Positions 17,181 through 26,270 are shown, counted from the first letter of the stretch. The stretch: 64,000 nt of DNA from Bacillus thermotolerans (GCF_000812025.2 NZ_JWJE02000003.1:62001-126000); one strand, 5' to 3'. Notes: generated by a model from the sequence alone, not told the origin. Program-made: numbers and translations.

Positions 17181-18374
17181 TTAGTTTTCTCCTAAAATAT
17201 ACTCGCTTTCCTCTTCGACGAACAATAGGCCAAGCTCATGATGCTCTCCGGCATACAGCGACCCTTGAACAAAACGGTTCTGTCCATTTACATCGACTAC
17301 TTCAAGCTTGCAGTAGGCCGCATTCTTTTGAAGCGCCTCATAGAACTGGTTTTCACTTCTGACGGCAATGCCGTTTACCTTATGGACAATCTCCCCGATT
17401 TTCAAATCCAGCTTTCTTGCCGGCGTGTTCGGCAAAATACCAATAATCATGAGACCCATCGGCTGCTTTGTAAAGAAATACGGATGGTTGCTCTCATAGG
17501 AATAATGGCGCCAAGAGATCCAGATTCGGCCCAAAATGACAAGCACAGCACTCGCCACCGCAAGAAGGGGCAGCCAGTAAGCTGCCACCGCCAGCACGAG
17601 CGAAGCAATACCTAACGTGATGACGCTCTTACCAGTCGCTTTCACAGCGAGCTCCGGCAGCGTGCTCTTAATAAGCTGAGCAAAGCCCACTAAAAAAGGA
17701 AACCAAATAAGCGCATATGCTTCCGCTCCGATGGAAACCACCGGCCACCACGAAGCAAAAGAAGGCAGGTCTCCTGCTGGCAGAACCATAAAGACGGGCA
17801 CAAGCCAGAGACGCTGTGCAAGCTGCATACCTACCTTTAAGCCGCGCGGGCTCTTTGTCAGGCGAGGAGAAGTCCCTTGCCACCCCTGCTTAATCATCAG
17901 CAGTCCCTCTGTTATCACGAGAAGAGCCATTAATAAGACAACAGTCACCAGCATGCCTTCAAAGGAAAGAGCCTGATCTGGAATAAAGGAATAGCCAAGC
18001 GTCTCCGCTGCGTAAAACAGTAAAACCGCCGCACCGACTGTCCAGGCTGGTGACAGCAGACGGAAGCCAACCAGGCTGAAGATGACCGTGACTGCCGCAA
18101 TCATATTCAGCAGCTCAATCGGCAGCGTGAGGCCGAGAACAAGCGTGACGACAGACAGAAGCAAACCGATTAATAAACTCGAAGGCAAAATGTAGCGGAT
18201 TTCTTGGTAAATATCATATACGCGTGTTTGAAAATCTTTCCGCTCTCTCGAAACCCGGAACATTCCAGCTATAAAAGCGAGCAAAAAAGAAAAATAAAAA
18301 AGCGGATGAATAAATAATTTCCCTAACCCTGCTAAAAATTCTACTAACCATTCTTGTAACACGGCGTTCCCCAC
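17181..18374 (-). CDS. minJ: Division topology protein MinJ
   Basis: A 397-residue membrane protein with about eight hydrophobic segments and a C-terminal PDZ domain (about residues 295-385, with IGILPNTPARKLDLKIGE). Length, layout and position beside ctpB match B. subtilis MinJ, which bridges DivIVA and MinD at poles and septa. The swrA gene that adjoins minJ in B. subtilis is absent here. Confidence 0.88.
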   Translation of the reverse strand: MGNAVLQEWLVEFLAGLGKLFIHPLFYFSFLLAFIAGMFRVSRERKDFQTRVYDIYQEIRYILPSSLLIGLLLSVVTLVLGLTLPIELLNMIAAVTVIFSLVGFRLLSPAWTVGAAVLLFYAAETLGYSFIPDQALSFEGMLVTVVLLMALLVITEGLLMIKQGWQGTSPRLTKSPRGLKVGMQLAQRLWLVPVFMVLPAGDLPSFASWWPVVSIGAEAYALIWFPFLVGFAQLIKSTLPELAVKATGKSVITLGIASLVLAVAAYWLPLLAVASAVLVILGRIWISWRHYSYESNHPYFFTKQPMGLMIIGILPNTPARKLDLKIGEIVHKVNGIAVRSENQFYEALQKNAAYCKLEVVDVNGQNRFVQGSLYAGEHHELGLLFVEEESEYILGEN

Positions 18375-18466
18375 CTTACTATTGCTTACCTTTCAGTCAA
18401 CATTGTACCAAAAAAAGAGGAAACGCGTGAGTATGTATTGCAAAAGAAGCCGAACATTTACGAAAA

Positions 18467-18497
18467 GGATGTCGAAAATGGGGCGTTTTCGACATCC
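18467..18497 (-). terminator. Terminator after ctpB
   Basis: Perfect 12-bp stem GGATGTCGAAAA/TTTTCGACATCC with a 7-nt loop, followed by TTTTCG on the minus strand. Confidence 0.75.
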
Positions 18498-18528
18498 TTT
18501 CTTCTGTCATTGCTCTTTTATGACATAT

Positions 18529-19983
18529 TTAACGCTCCAGGCTCTTCATGTAAGCGATCGCTGCCTGCAGCTGCAGATCATTCTTTTCCTTCCCCATTTC
18601 CTCCATCCACCGTTCCTCCAGACGGCTGGCTGTTTCTTTATCGAGAAGACCTGTTTCCTTTAGTCCCTCTTTGATTTGCAGAGCGCGGACGGCCTTTTCA
18701 GTTTCTTCGCTAAAGTATCCGTCCGTGCGTCCCGGTGCATAGCCGAGGCCTTCGAGCATCATTTGCGCGCTCTTCACCCGGTCGTCGTTCATCTCTCTTT
18801 TAAGCGGCTCATCTACCTGCAGCGGGTGGGCATAGAAGTAATCCGGCTGCTTAACTTCAATGTCCGGCATAATGCCTTTTCCGTGAATCCAATTGCCTTC
18901 TGGTGTTAGCCACTTATGAGTAGTCAGCTTCAGGTTGCTGCCGTCCCCGAGCGGCACTGGCTGCTGGACGGTTCCCTTTCCGAAGCTTCTTTGTCCGATC
19001 ACCTTGTAGCCTTCTGCTTCCTTCAATGCTCCCGCTAAGATCTCTGAAGCCGAAGCGCTTCCTTCATCGACCAGGACGGAAATCGGATAAGGCTTCACCT
19101 TTTCTTTCTCAGAGAAGTACGGCACCTTCCGTCCATCCTTTTCTTCAATTTGCAAATACGGCTTATTTTCTGTGACCAGCTCTTTTAAAATGTTCTCCAC
19201 ACTCGTCAGGAAGCCTCCAGGATTGCCGCGCACATCAATAATTAGTCCGTCTATGTCCTTTTTCTCCAGCTTCTTCAGCTCTTCTTTGAAATCTTTCGCG
19301 GTGTCCTCTGAGAAGGAAGTGATTTCAAGCACGCCAATCTGTCGATTCCCCGCTTCCTCGACTTCAGCGAATACTGTTTCAATCGGAATGGTGTCGCGCT
19401 TTACTTTAACATCCAGCGGCTTCGTCAGCCCTGAACGCATCACACTGAGCGTGACCGTCGTTCCTTTTTTGCCCCGGATTTTCTGCGTCGCTTCGTAGAT
19501 CGTCAGCCCATCAACCGATTCACCATCTATGCTGACGATTTGGTCTTTCGGCTTAAGGCCTGCCTTCTCTGCCGGTGAATCCTTAAATGGCGCAACAATC
19601 GTCAGCTTGCCATCTGCCACTGTAATCTCTGTTCCAATTCCTTCAAATGAAGAATCAAGTGAGTCATCAAATTGCTTGGCTGTTTCAGCATCCATATAAG
19701 CGGAATAAGGATCCTCAAGCGAGCCTACCATGCCGTCAATCGCACCTTCCACCAGCTCTGCTTGGTCCACCTTTTCAACATAGCGTTCTGTAATCACCTG
19801 GTAAGCCGTCTGCACTTTATGAAGCTCATCCGGCAGCACAGCTTGTCCATGCGACTGGCCGCCTCTCTGAAGCTCAGCGGATTCTCCATCGTCCCCTAAT
19901 ATGGACATTCCTCCGTACATGCCTCCCGCTCCCATAGCGAAGCAAGAAGCTGCCAATACAGCTGCCCATCTTCTCTTCACCAT
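18529..19983 (-). CDS. ctpB: Carboxyl-terminal processing protease CtpB
   Basis: A 484-residue S41 serine peptidase. It has an N-terminal membrane anchor (near residues 8-26), a PDZ domain (about 95-175), the catalytic region with Ser in DEGSASASEILAG (near residue 316) and Lys in GQRSFGKGTVQQ, and a C-terminal peptidoglycan-binding domain. In B. subtilis CtpB cleaves SpoIVFA during sporulation. The ATG at 19983 was chosen for the AGGAGGAGG just upstream, and it gives a length close to the known protein (480). Confidence 0.93.
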   Translation of the reverse strand: MVKRRWAAVLAASCFAMGAGGMYGGMSILGDDGESAELQRGGQSHGQAVLPDELHKVQTAYQVITERYVEKVDQAELVEGAIDGMVGSLEDPYSAYMDAETAKQFDDSLDSSFEGIGTEITVADGKLTIVAPFKDSPAEKAGLKPKDQIVSIDGESVDGLTIYEATQKIRGKKGTTVTLSVMRSGLTKPLDVKVKRDTIPIETVFAEVEEAGNRQIGVLEITSFSEDTAKDFKEELKKLEKKDIDGLIIDVRGNPGGFLTSVENILKELVTENKPYLQIEEKDGRKVPYFSEKEKVKPYPISVLVDEGSASASEILAGALKEAEGYKVIGQRSFGKGTVQQPVPLGDGSNLKLTTHKWLTPEGNWIHGKGIMPDIEVKQPDYFYAHPLQVDEPLKREMNDDRVKSAQMMLEGLGYAPGRTDGYFSEETEKAVRALQIKEGLKETGLLDKETASRLEERWMEEMGKEKNDLQLQAAIAYMKSLER

Positions 19984-20082
19984 TCTCCTCCTCCTATCTG
20001 AAGACCAAAAAAGCTGCCGGCAGGCCTTCACTCCGACAGCCCTCCTCCTCTACCCTATGAGGAAAACGGACAAGTTATGAAC

Positions 20083-20130
20083 AAAAAAAGCCAGCGCCCC
20101 GGCGTATTCAAACATCCGGGGGCTGGCTTT
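20083..20130 (-). terminator. Terminator after the PLP lyase gene
   Basis: GCCAGC-CCCCGG pairs with CCGGGG-GCTGGC (one bulge), followed on the minus strand by seven T. Confidence 0.8.
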
Positions 20131-20140
20131 GCTGTACTCT

Positions 20141-21295
20141 TCAATTAGCTTCAACGGCAGATTCGGAAAGCGCCGCATGAATCTGCCGGATAATATCCGC
20201 AGACTCCTCAATTCCTACCGAAATACGAACGAGCCGCTCATTAATATTCAGTTTCGCTTTCTCTTCATCCGTTAGGGAGCGATGAGAAGTGCCCAGCGGA
20301 TAAGATACCGTTGTTTCGACACCGGCCAAAGACGGAACAATTTTAATCCAGCCGAGAGAGGAGAAGAAACGGCTCATGTTTGTCCCTTCCTCCAGTTCAA
20401 CGGTAACCATGGCGCCGCGTCCTTGCTCAGAGACATACTCAGGGTAGTAGACACGTTTCACCTGACTGTGCTCTTCTAGAAAGCCGGCCAGCTCCTCTGC
20501 ATTGTCTATTTGTCTTTCCATGCGAACAGCTAATGTTTTCAACCCCCGGCAGGCCAGCCATGATTCAAACGGACTTAAGTTCAGCCCCAGGTTGCTCACC
20601 TTGCTGCGCGCTTTTTGAATCAGCTCCGTACGACCTGTGACGACACCGGCAGAAACATCGCTGTGGCCGCCAATATATTTTGTCGCGCTATGAACGACTA
20701 AATCTACCCCCTGCGTGTAAGGCTTCAGCAAATAAGGCGTCGCAAACGTATTATCCACCATTGTAGACAGCCCATGCTTCTTCGCTATTTCAGTCACAGT
20801 GTCGATATCTTCTACACGAAGAAAAGGGTTCGTAACTGATTCCGTGTAAATCAATTTCGTGTTTGGCTGAATCGCTTTCTCAACAGCTGTGTGATTGCGG
20901 AAATTTACAAAGGTCGTTTCAATGCCAAACGTCTTTAGCTCTTCCTTGATAAGGTGATAGGTGCCGCCATACAAGTCGCTCGCAGCCACTAAGTGATCGC
21001 CGCTCTCTGCTACCGATAAAATGCCGGCTAAAATCGCACCAAGTCCTGAGGAAGCAGCTACGCCATCTGGTGCTTCTTCTAAAGTAGCCACGCTCTGCGC
21101 CAGCTCATCTGAATTAGGATGGCCGTTTCTTGTATACAAATAAGGGGTCTTTCCTTCAAAGTATCCTTCCATTTCTTCCAAGCTATCAAATGAAAAGACA
21201 GATGTTTGATAGATGGGTGTCGATTTGCTCTTAAACGGACGGGATTCCTGTAAATGATTATGTACAGCTTTCGTTCTAAATGATGGTCCTCTCAT
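20141..21295 (-). CDS. Cys/Met-metabolism PLP-dependent enzyme
   Basis: A 384-residue fold-type I PLP enzyme of the cystathionine gamma-synthase/lyase and methionine gamma-lyase family. The Schiff-base lysine lies in SATKYIGGHSD near residue 205, and the substrate-side YTRNGHPN segment is near residue 55. The choice between cystathionine lyase, methionine gamma-lyase and O-acylhomoserine enzyme cannot be made by eye. The ATG at 21295 has AAGGAG upstream. It lies between ctpB and a thiol-disulfide oxidoreductase, not in the usual B. subtilis order. Confidence 0.85.
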   Translation of the reverse strand: MRGPSFRTKAVHNHLQESRPFKSKSTPIYQTSVFSFDSLEEMEGYFEGKTPYLYTRNGHPNSDELAQSVATLEEAPDGVAASSGLGAILAGILSVAESGDHLVAASDLYGGTYHLIKEELKTFGIETTFVNFRNHTAVEKAIQPNTKLIYTESVTNPFLRVEDIDTVTEIAKKHGLSTMVDNTFATPYLLKPYTQGVDLVVHSATKYIGGHSDVSAGVVTGRTELIQKARSKVSNLGLNLSPFESWLACRGLKTLAVRMERQIDNAEELAGFLEEHSQVKRVYYPEYVSEQGRGAMVTVELEEGTNMSRFFSSLGWIKIVPSLAGVETTVSYPLGTSHRSLTDEEKAKLNINERLVRISVGIEESADIIRQIHAALSESAVEAN

Positions 21296-21340
21296 GTTCT
21301 CCACTCCTTCTTTCCTTTCATCTTACCATACACGAACGCC

Positions 21341-21374
21341 AAAAGGCCGAGCTCCTTTTAAAGAGATCGGCCTT
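21341..21374 (-). terminator. Terminator after the TlpA-like gene
   Basis: Perfect 8-bp stem AAGGCCGA/TCGGCCTT with a 16-nt loop, followed by TTTTGG on the minus strand. Confidence 0.65.
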
Positions 21375-21378
21375 CGCT

Positions 21379-21960
21379 TCATTTCATCTCGTTCACAAGA
21401 TCCTTCATCATCTGCTCGTCCATTGGGCCGATAATCTTTTGATGGATCGTTCCATCTGTATTCACAATATAAGAGGTAGGGATCGTTACAATGTCATACC
21501 GTTCTCCAGCTGTTCCGCTCTCATCCAGAGGGATGGGGAACGTGAGCCCGTACTGCTTCACAAAATCAGCAACGGCTTTCTTTCCATTGTCCTGGCTCAT
21601 TAAATTCACGGCTAAAATTTCTACATTGCTTTCTTCTGCCTGTTCTTCATAGAAGGACTGCATATGCGGCATTTCCGCCTTGCACGGGGGGCACCATGTC
21701 GCCCAGAAATTCAAAATCACTTTCTTTCCCCTGTAATCAGAGAGCAAGACCTCTTTTCCATCCAACGTCTGAAGCTTAAAATCTGGTGCCTTCTCACCTA
21801 CCCCAAGCCCGACAGCCGCTCCTGAAGCAATCTGCTCGTCCGTTACCTTTAGGCCTGGATTCTCAATCTCCGTAATTTCCTGTCTATCCTTCATGATATT
21901 AATAATGGCAATGCCGGCAAGCAAAACAAGGACCAGCACGCCGAACCATTTCTTAGCCAA
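21379..21960 (-). CDS. Membrane-anchored thiol-disulfide oxidoreductase (TlpA/ResA-like)
   Basis: A 193-residue extracytoplasmic thioredoxin-fold protein: an N-terminal membrane anchor (near residues 5-22), then a TlpA/AhpC-TSA domain with the active site WCPPC (near residue 92) and a cis-Pro region IPTSY. Such proteins reduce disulfides outside the membrane, for example in cytochrome c maturation or sporulation. The TTG start at 21960 has GGAGG at 8 bases. Its start overlaps the preceding membrane protein gene by 8 bp. Confidence 0.88.
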   Translation of the reverse strand: MAKKWFGVLVLVLLAGIAIINIMKDRQEITEIENPGLKVTDEQIASGAAVGLGVGEKAPDFKLQTLDGKEVLLSDYRGKKVILNFWATWCPPCKAEMPHMQSFYEEQAEESNVEILAVNLMSQDNGKKAVADFVKQYGLTFPIPLDESGTAGERYDIVTIPTSYIVNTDGTIHQKIIGPMDEQMMKDLVNEMK

Positions 21961-22537
21961 CGTGTTTCCTCCTTCCGATGAAAGTAAAAAAGCAAGCCAC
22001 ACTCACATATAGCAGGCTGCTAGGCGAGAACAGCTCATCCGCTAATGACATAAATAAAAGCTGCCAGAGTGTCAGCAGCCAAACCGTCCGGCCGGCTTCC
22101 CTTCTCGGAATAGCCAGCAGTGCCACTCCTCCCGCAAACTGAAGAAATGCCAGAACACCGGCTTGTCCGGTTAGCAAAGAATCAGCCATACCGAACACGA
22201 TCAGGACGAGCATCCACACCCAAGCTGCCAGCATATACTTTTCGCGGGGACAGCGCCAGGCAAGATACATAAGCGCCAGTGCCGCACCCAGCCAAACGCC
22301 TTTCCAGCCGCCATTGAAGTACAGCAGAGAGAGCGGCGTCTGTTTGACAATGGAAAAATTAAATAGAAGAATGCTCAGCTTCCATGTAAAAATAAACACA
22401 AACACAGCATTCCCATACACATCCAGCATCAGCCTCTCCTTTTTCAGCCAAAGGATGAGGGCCGCTAACAAAAACGCAATCACCATGGCAATTTGGGAGG
22501 CTGGCACCGTTAAGGAACCAATTGTCCACCAATTCAT
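21953..22537 (-). CDS. Multi-pass membrane protein coupled to TlpA-like gene
   Basis: A 194-residue protein with about six hydrophobic segments and a basic C-terminus. The arrangement is somewhat like a shortened prolipoprotein diacylglyceryl transferase or DsbD-type partner, but it lacks a CxxC pair and I do not recognise the family. Its 3' end overlaps the TlpA-like gene by 8 bp, so the two are probably co-translated and may work together in the membrane. Confidence 0.65.
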   Translation of the reverse strand: MNWWTIGSLTVPASQIAMVIAFLLAALILWLKKERLMLDVYGNAVFVFIFTWKLSILLFNFSIVKQTPLSLLYFNGGWKGVWLGAALALMYLAWRCPREKYMLAAWVWMLVLIVFGMADSLLTGQAGVLAFLQFAGGVALLAIPRREAGRTVWLLTLWQLLFMSLADELFSPSSLLYVSVACFFTFIGRRKHVG

Positions 22538-22663
22538 ATCATCAATATTCCTTCTTTAGCAAAAATAGTCGTAAAAACAGCAAGTTTTGCGTATACCCAT
22601 TGCTCCCTCCATTATAACAAGTCTTCTTCCGTCATGGGAGAAGAAGCGCAGCGCTGCACAAAC

Positions 22664-22691
22664 AAAACAGGCTGCCCATACAGGCAGCCTG
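22664..22691 (-). terminator. Terminator after the YjcZ peptide gene
   Basis: Perfect 9-bp stem CAGGCTGCC/GGCAGCCTG with a 6-nt loop, then TTTTG on the minus strand. Confidence 0.7.
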
Positions 22692-22713
22692 CCGTTCCTC
22701 TCCCATCATCTAA

Positions 22714-22812
22714 TTAGTAGCCCCCGCCAATATAGGCACAGCCTACGATGATTAAGAGGATGAACAAGACTACAATTAGCGCAAAGCCGCTTCCGTATCC
22801 GCCACCGCTCAT
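22714..22812 (-). CDS. YjcZ-family sporulation peptide
   Basis: A 32-residue peptide: Gly-rich start [10 protein letters not shown], a hydrophobic helix ([14 protein letters not shown]) and the end CAYIGGGY. This pattern is typical of the YjcZ/YczN-type small sporulation proteins found in multiple copies in Bacillaceae. AGAGGGGGTG precedes the ATG. It is too short for routine gene prediction. It sits alone between the TlpA pair and the endopeptidase gene. Confidence 0.85.
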   Translation of the reverse strand: MSGGGYGSGFALIVVLFILLIIVGCAYIGGGY

Positions 22813-22923
22813 ACTTTGCACCCCCTCTTAGTACCGCTTACAATTACAGGTTATTCGAAAAGAGAGATATTGCGTGGGCCATCGCCCAAGTGCCAATCTT
22901 TAACCTGCGGCTGGCATGAAACA

Positions 22924-22968
22924 GAAAAGCTGCTTTCAGAAGCCAAACAGCCTTCCGAAAACAGCTTT
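22924..22968 (-). terminator. Probable terminator after the M23 endopeptidase gene
   Basis: Long imperfect stem: AAAGCTG with CAGCTTT, and CTTTCaGAAG with CTTCcGAAA. The T-tract is weak on the minus strand (TTCTGTTTC). Confidence 0.5.
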
Positions 22969-22975
22969 CGTTTCA

Positions 22976-24343
22976 TTAAAAGTTAATATATTTAGCTGGA
23001 TCTACTGCATTCTCTTTCGATTGCGTCCATGGCCCTTCATGAATTTCAAAGTGCAAATGCTGGCCATACGAACGGCCGGTGTTGCCCATGTAACCAATGA
23101 CTTGGCCTTTTGATACCTCGCCGCTCTGTACGACGCGTTCAGACATATGAGCGTAAACGGTCGTGTATACTTTTCCATTAATAGAATGCGAGATGAAAAT
23201 GGCATTTCCATAGCTGGAAGAATAATAGGAACGGCTGACAACCCCGTCAGCTGCAGCTACAATCGGCACGCTGACGCTGTTCGCGATATCGATTCCCTTA
23301 TGGTTGCCTAGGCTTCTATGACCGAAGCCTGAAGATAAATGCCCTTCCGCAGGGCGCATGAACATCCCTGATGAAACAGCTGGAGTGTCTGACGAGCGGC
23401 TCGCTGAAGCCACCTTTGTTTCCTCCTTAGCTGGAGCTTCAGCAGCGGCTGAAGCTTGAGCTTGGCTTTCCTTTTCACGTGCCGCTGCCTGCTCGCGCTC
23501 TTTCTGCGCTTGTTCACGAGCAAGTCGTTCACGCTCTTTTCTCGCTTCTTCTTCCTTTTTAATGCGTTCTTTCTCTGAAGCAATCGCCTGCTGAATAGAT
23601 GATTTTTGTGAAGCGAGCAGCTGCTGCTCTTCCTCTAGACCTAGCTTCTGATTATGCGCCTTATCTTCCTCTGTAGCAAGCTGCTGCATAACCTCGTTTT
23701 TCTCTGCTTTTTTCTTATTCAGGCCTTCCTTCATCTTCTCCAGGTCTGCCAGCATGCTTTCAAGACTGGATAGTTTCTCTTTTAATTTCTTTTCCGAGGC
23801 TTCTAGCTCTGCTTTATCTTTCTCCTGCTGCTCTAAGATCTCTTTGTCTGCATTGACAAGTGTTGTGACGGCATTAGCCCGGCTGATGAAGTCACTGAAG
23901 CTCTTAGCGCCAAGCAATACATCAATATAGCTGGCGGAGCCACCGTTCTCTTGAATGGTGCGGGCCCGTTCTGCTAATACTACATTCCGCTCTTCGATCC
24001 GCTTTTCCAGCTCTGCAATTTTCTTCTTAAGCTCTTCGATTTCCGCTTTTGTATCAGCAATTTCCTTCTGCTTCTCACGGATTTGCTTTTCTGTCTTTGT
24101 AATAGACTGATCAAGCTTTTTAATCTCAGCTGATATCCTTTCCTGCTGGTTTCTCAGCTCAGTAATGGTCTGTTTCTTTTCTTCAATCTTGTCTTTGATC
24201 GTCGAGTGTTCACTTTCAATCTTATATTGACGGTTTTCAAGATCGGATAACTTCGAGGCAGAAGCTCCGTCTGCCCCTCCGAAGACACTGCCGAACCCTA
24301 GTGACATAGCTAAAGCGGTTGTCACACCTATACGTTTCTTCAA
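22976..24343 (-). CDS. Murein DD-endopeptidase, EnvC/NlpD type (M23)
   Basis: A 455-residue secreted cell-wall hydrolase or activator: signal peptide (residues 1-30), long coiled coil (about 35-300), a low-complexity Ala/Ser/Glu linker, then an M23 domain with GHRSLGNHKGIDIAN, TVYAHM and QHLHFEIHEGP, so the zinc ligands H..D..HxH are complete. It lies just after ftsE-ftsX. FtsEX is known to activate such coiled-coil peptidases (EnvC in E. coli, CwlO in B. subtilis), so it is likely the FtsEX target. TTG at 24343 has AGAGGAG 8 bases upstream. Confidence 0.9.
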   Translation of the reverse strand: MKKRIGVTTALAMSLGFGSVFGGADGASASKLSDLENRQYKIESEHSTIKDKIEEKKQTITELRNQQERISAEIKKLDQSITKTEKQIREKQKEIADTKAEIEELKKKIAELEKRIEERNVVLAERARTIQENGGSASYIDVLLGAKSFSDFISRANAVTTLVNADKEILEQQEKDKAELEASEKKLKEKLSSLESMLADLEKMKEGLNKKKAEKNEVMQQLATEEDKAHNQKLGLEEEQQLLASQKSSIQQAIASEKERIKKEEEARKERERLAREQAQKEREQAAAREKESQAQASAAAEAPAKEETKVASASRSSDTPAVSSGMFMRPAEGHLSSGFGHRSLGNHKGIDIANSVSVPIVAAADGVVSRSYYSSSYGNAIFISHSINGKVYTTVYAHMSERVVQSGEVSKGQVIGYMGNTGRSYGQHLHFEIHEGPWTQSKENAVDPAKYINF

Positions 24344-24392
24344 AATCCAGTACTCCTCTCTTCTCCCCAAAAATTCTTTTGATCTATTAAAA

Positions 24393-25277
24393 TTACACTT
24401 TCAAAAATCTGCGAACAGCCATAAAGCTTCCCCAAATGCCGATGAAGGCCCCAATCAGCAGCATAATACCGCTCACTTGCCAGATGAATGGGAAATAAGA
24501 AAGCGGCTGGATAAAGTGGCCTTGTGTATGCCCTTTAATGAAGTCCTCTACGTAGGAATAGCCAACCGCTACAGCGGCAATCGGCAGGATGGAACCGATT
24601 AAGCCCAGCCACATCCCTTCCAGTAAAAACGGCCAGCGGATAAACCAGTTGGTCGCCCCTACCAATCTCATAATCTCGATTTCTTTGCGGCGTGCAAAGA
24701 TAGTCATTCGAATCGTGTTAGAGATCAGAAACATCGCGGCAAATAGAAGAAGAAGGCTAAGAACAAACCCGATGTTCCGGCTCATTTCCAGAAGATTAAA
24801 TAGCCGGTCCACTTTCTGTTCACCGTACACAGCCTGTTCTACATGGTCTAACTGCTGGATCTTCTTCGCTGCTTTTGCCGTATCTTCCGGCTGCTTCGTT
24901 TTCACTACATACACGTCATAGAGCGGGTTGTTCTGCTTAAATAACCCGAAATCTTCCCCAAGATCTTTAATTAAGTTCTGAAGCTCCTGCTCTTTCGATG
25001 AATATGTAACACTATCTACCTCAGGAAGACCCTTCAGCTGTTCCTCCAGCGCCTGCTGCTCGGCATCCGTCGTTTCCAGTGCAATTAACACCCGTACTTC
25101 TACATCGTTTTCAATGTCCGTTGCCACTTTATTCAAGTTAAGCAATACCGTCAGGAAGACTCCGACAAGCAAAAGAGTCACTGTGACGGCTGATACAGCG
25201 GCGAATGACATCCACGCATTACGGCCAAGGTTCTTGAAGCTCTCTCGAAAATGGCGGCGAAATGTACTAGGCTTCAT
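24393..25277 (-). CDS. ftsX: Cell division ABC transporter permease FtsX
   Basis: A 294-residue membrane protein with an N-terminal segment, a large extracellular loop (about residues 45-165) and three further membrane segments with the FtsX motif ARRKEIEIMRLVGAT near residue 198. It links FtsE ATP hydrolysis to extracellular hydrolases. The ATG at 25277 follows GCGGGGGGAT and overlaps the last 11 bp of ftsE. A longer frame exists but its N-terminus is unlike the family. Confidence 0.95.
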   Translation of the reverse strand: MKPSTFRRHFRESFKNLGRNAWMSFAAVSAVTVTLLLVGVFLTVLLNLNKVATDIENDVEVRVLIALETTDAEQQALEEQLKGLPEVDSVTYSSKEQELQNLIKDLGEDFGLFKQNNPLYDVYVVKTKQPEDTAKAAKKIQQLDHVEQAVYGEQKVDRLFNLLEMSRNIGFVLSLLLLFAAMFLISNTIRMTIFARRKEIEIMRLVGATNWFIRWPFLLEGMWLGLIGSILPIAAVAVGYSYVEDFIKGHTQGHFIQPLSYFPFIWQVSGIMLLIGAFIGIWGSFMAVRRFLKV

Positions 25278-25953
25278 ATCCGTAATCCCCCCGCTGCTCA
25301 TCCCGGACAATTCTTCCATCCTCGATCGCAATCACCCGGCGGCGGATCGTATTGACGATGTCCCTGTTATGCGTAGCCATAACGATGGTTGTGCCTTGTA
25401 CGTTAATCTTCTCAAATATATTAACGATGTCCCATGCTGTGTCCGGGTCAAGGTTGCCTGTCGGTTCATCTGCAATGACAACCTTTGGCTTATTTACGAT
25501 GGAACGAGCAATTGAGACGCGCTGCTGTTCACCGCCTGATAACTCAGAAGGCAGCATCTTAGCCTTGTCTTTTAACCCGACAAGCTGCAGCACTTCCGTT
25601 ACACGCTTTTTGATAATAGCTGGTTTTTCTTCAATGGCCTCCAGCGCAAAAGCAACATTCTCATAAGCCGTCAAGGACGGCAGAAGCTTGAAATCCTGAA
25701 AGACAACGCCTACCTGCCGGCGAAGCTTCGGAACCTGGCTATCCTTCAGCTTTGATAAGTCTGTTCCGTTAACGATGACCCGTCCGCTTGTCGGCTTCTC
25801 TTCTCTATACATCATCTTTATGAAAGTCGACTTACCGGCACCGCTCGGACCGACGACATAAACGAATTCACCTTGCTGAATAGAAACGTCAATGCCTTGC
25901 AAAGCCGTTACCCCATTCGGGTATTTCTTCGTCACGCCTTTCATATTTATCAT
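25267..25953 (-). CDS. ftsE: Cell division ABC transporter ATPase FtsE
   Basis: A 228-residue ABC ATPase: Walker A GPSGAGKST near residue 36, Q-loop FQDF, signature LSGGEQQR near residue 139, Walker B VVIADEPTGNLD. It forms FtsEX with the overlapping downstream gene. AGGTGATTAC precedes the ATG. Confidence 0.97.
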   Translation of the reverse strand: MINMKGVTKKYPNGVTALQGIDVSIQQGEFVYVVGPSGAGKSTFIKMMYREEKPTSGRVIVNGTDLSKLKDSQVPKLRRQVGVVFQDFKLLPSLTAYENVAFALEAIEEKPAIIKKRVTEVLQLVGLKDKAKMLPSELSGGEQQRVSIARSIVNKPKVVIADEPTGNLDPDTAWDIVNIFEKINVQGTTIVMATHNRDIVNTIRRRVIAIEDGRIVRDEQRGDYGYEA

Positions 25954-25989
25954 GTAATCACCTATCGTTTTTTGTCATTTATGCAAGAA

Positions 25990-26014
25990 AGAGAGGTTTT
26001 TACGACACCTCTCT
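25990..26014 (-). promoter_or_regulatory. Hairpin at the 5' end of the ftsEX transcript
   Basis: Stem AGAGAGGT/ACCTCTCT with a 9-nt loop, starting within a few nucleotides of the predicted start point. The T-tract after it is poor (TTCTTGC), so it is more likely a 5' stabilising hairpin than an attenuator. Confidence 0.5.
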
Positions 26015-26027
26015 CAAATCCAGATTT

Positions 26028-26055
26028 ATTATATCATCGAATAAATCTTTGTTAA
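26028..26055 (-). promoter_or_regulatory. SigA promoter of ftsE
   Basis: On the minus strand TTAACA and TATAAT are separated by 16 bp; the predicted start point is near 26020, about 67 nt before ftsE. The rest of the gap up to the cccB terminator (26056-26222) shows no gene. Confidence 0.65.
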
Positions 26056-26222
26056 GGCATATTTATATTACAGTTTCTTTTCCTTTTGTAACATATATCG
26101 ACTAATTTCAACATTCCTTGAGGAAAGGAGGTGAAAGAGAGGAAGAAACCGGTGTTTTAACCATTGAAAAGAATGAAATATTTTGTAATAGGAAGCAAGC
26201 GAAAAATCGCCACAATTTATCC

Positions 26223-26256
26223 AAAAAAAGAATGCAGCCCTATGACTGCATTCTTT
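26223..26256 (-). terminator. Terminator after cccB
   Basis: Perfect 11-bp stem AAAGAATGCAG/CTGCATTCTTT with an 8-nt loop, followed on the minus strand by TTTTTTT. Confidence 0.9.
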
Positions 26257-26270
26257 GCTGTTGCATTTGC

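Noticed and set aside
21296-21378. S-box (SAM) riboswitch before the Cys/Met PLP enzyme gene
   Set aside because: Only 83 bp separate the genes and they hold a terminator for the gene upstream; no S-box core.
26123-26160. Plus-strand AAAGGAGGTGA, a perfect Shine-Dalgarno, upstream of ftsE
   Set aside because: No start codon at suitable distance opens a frame longer than a few codons, and the local genes are on the other strand.
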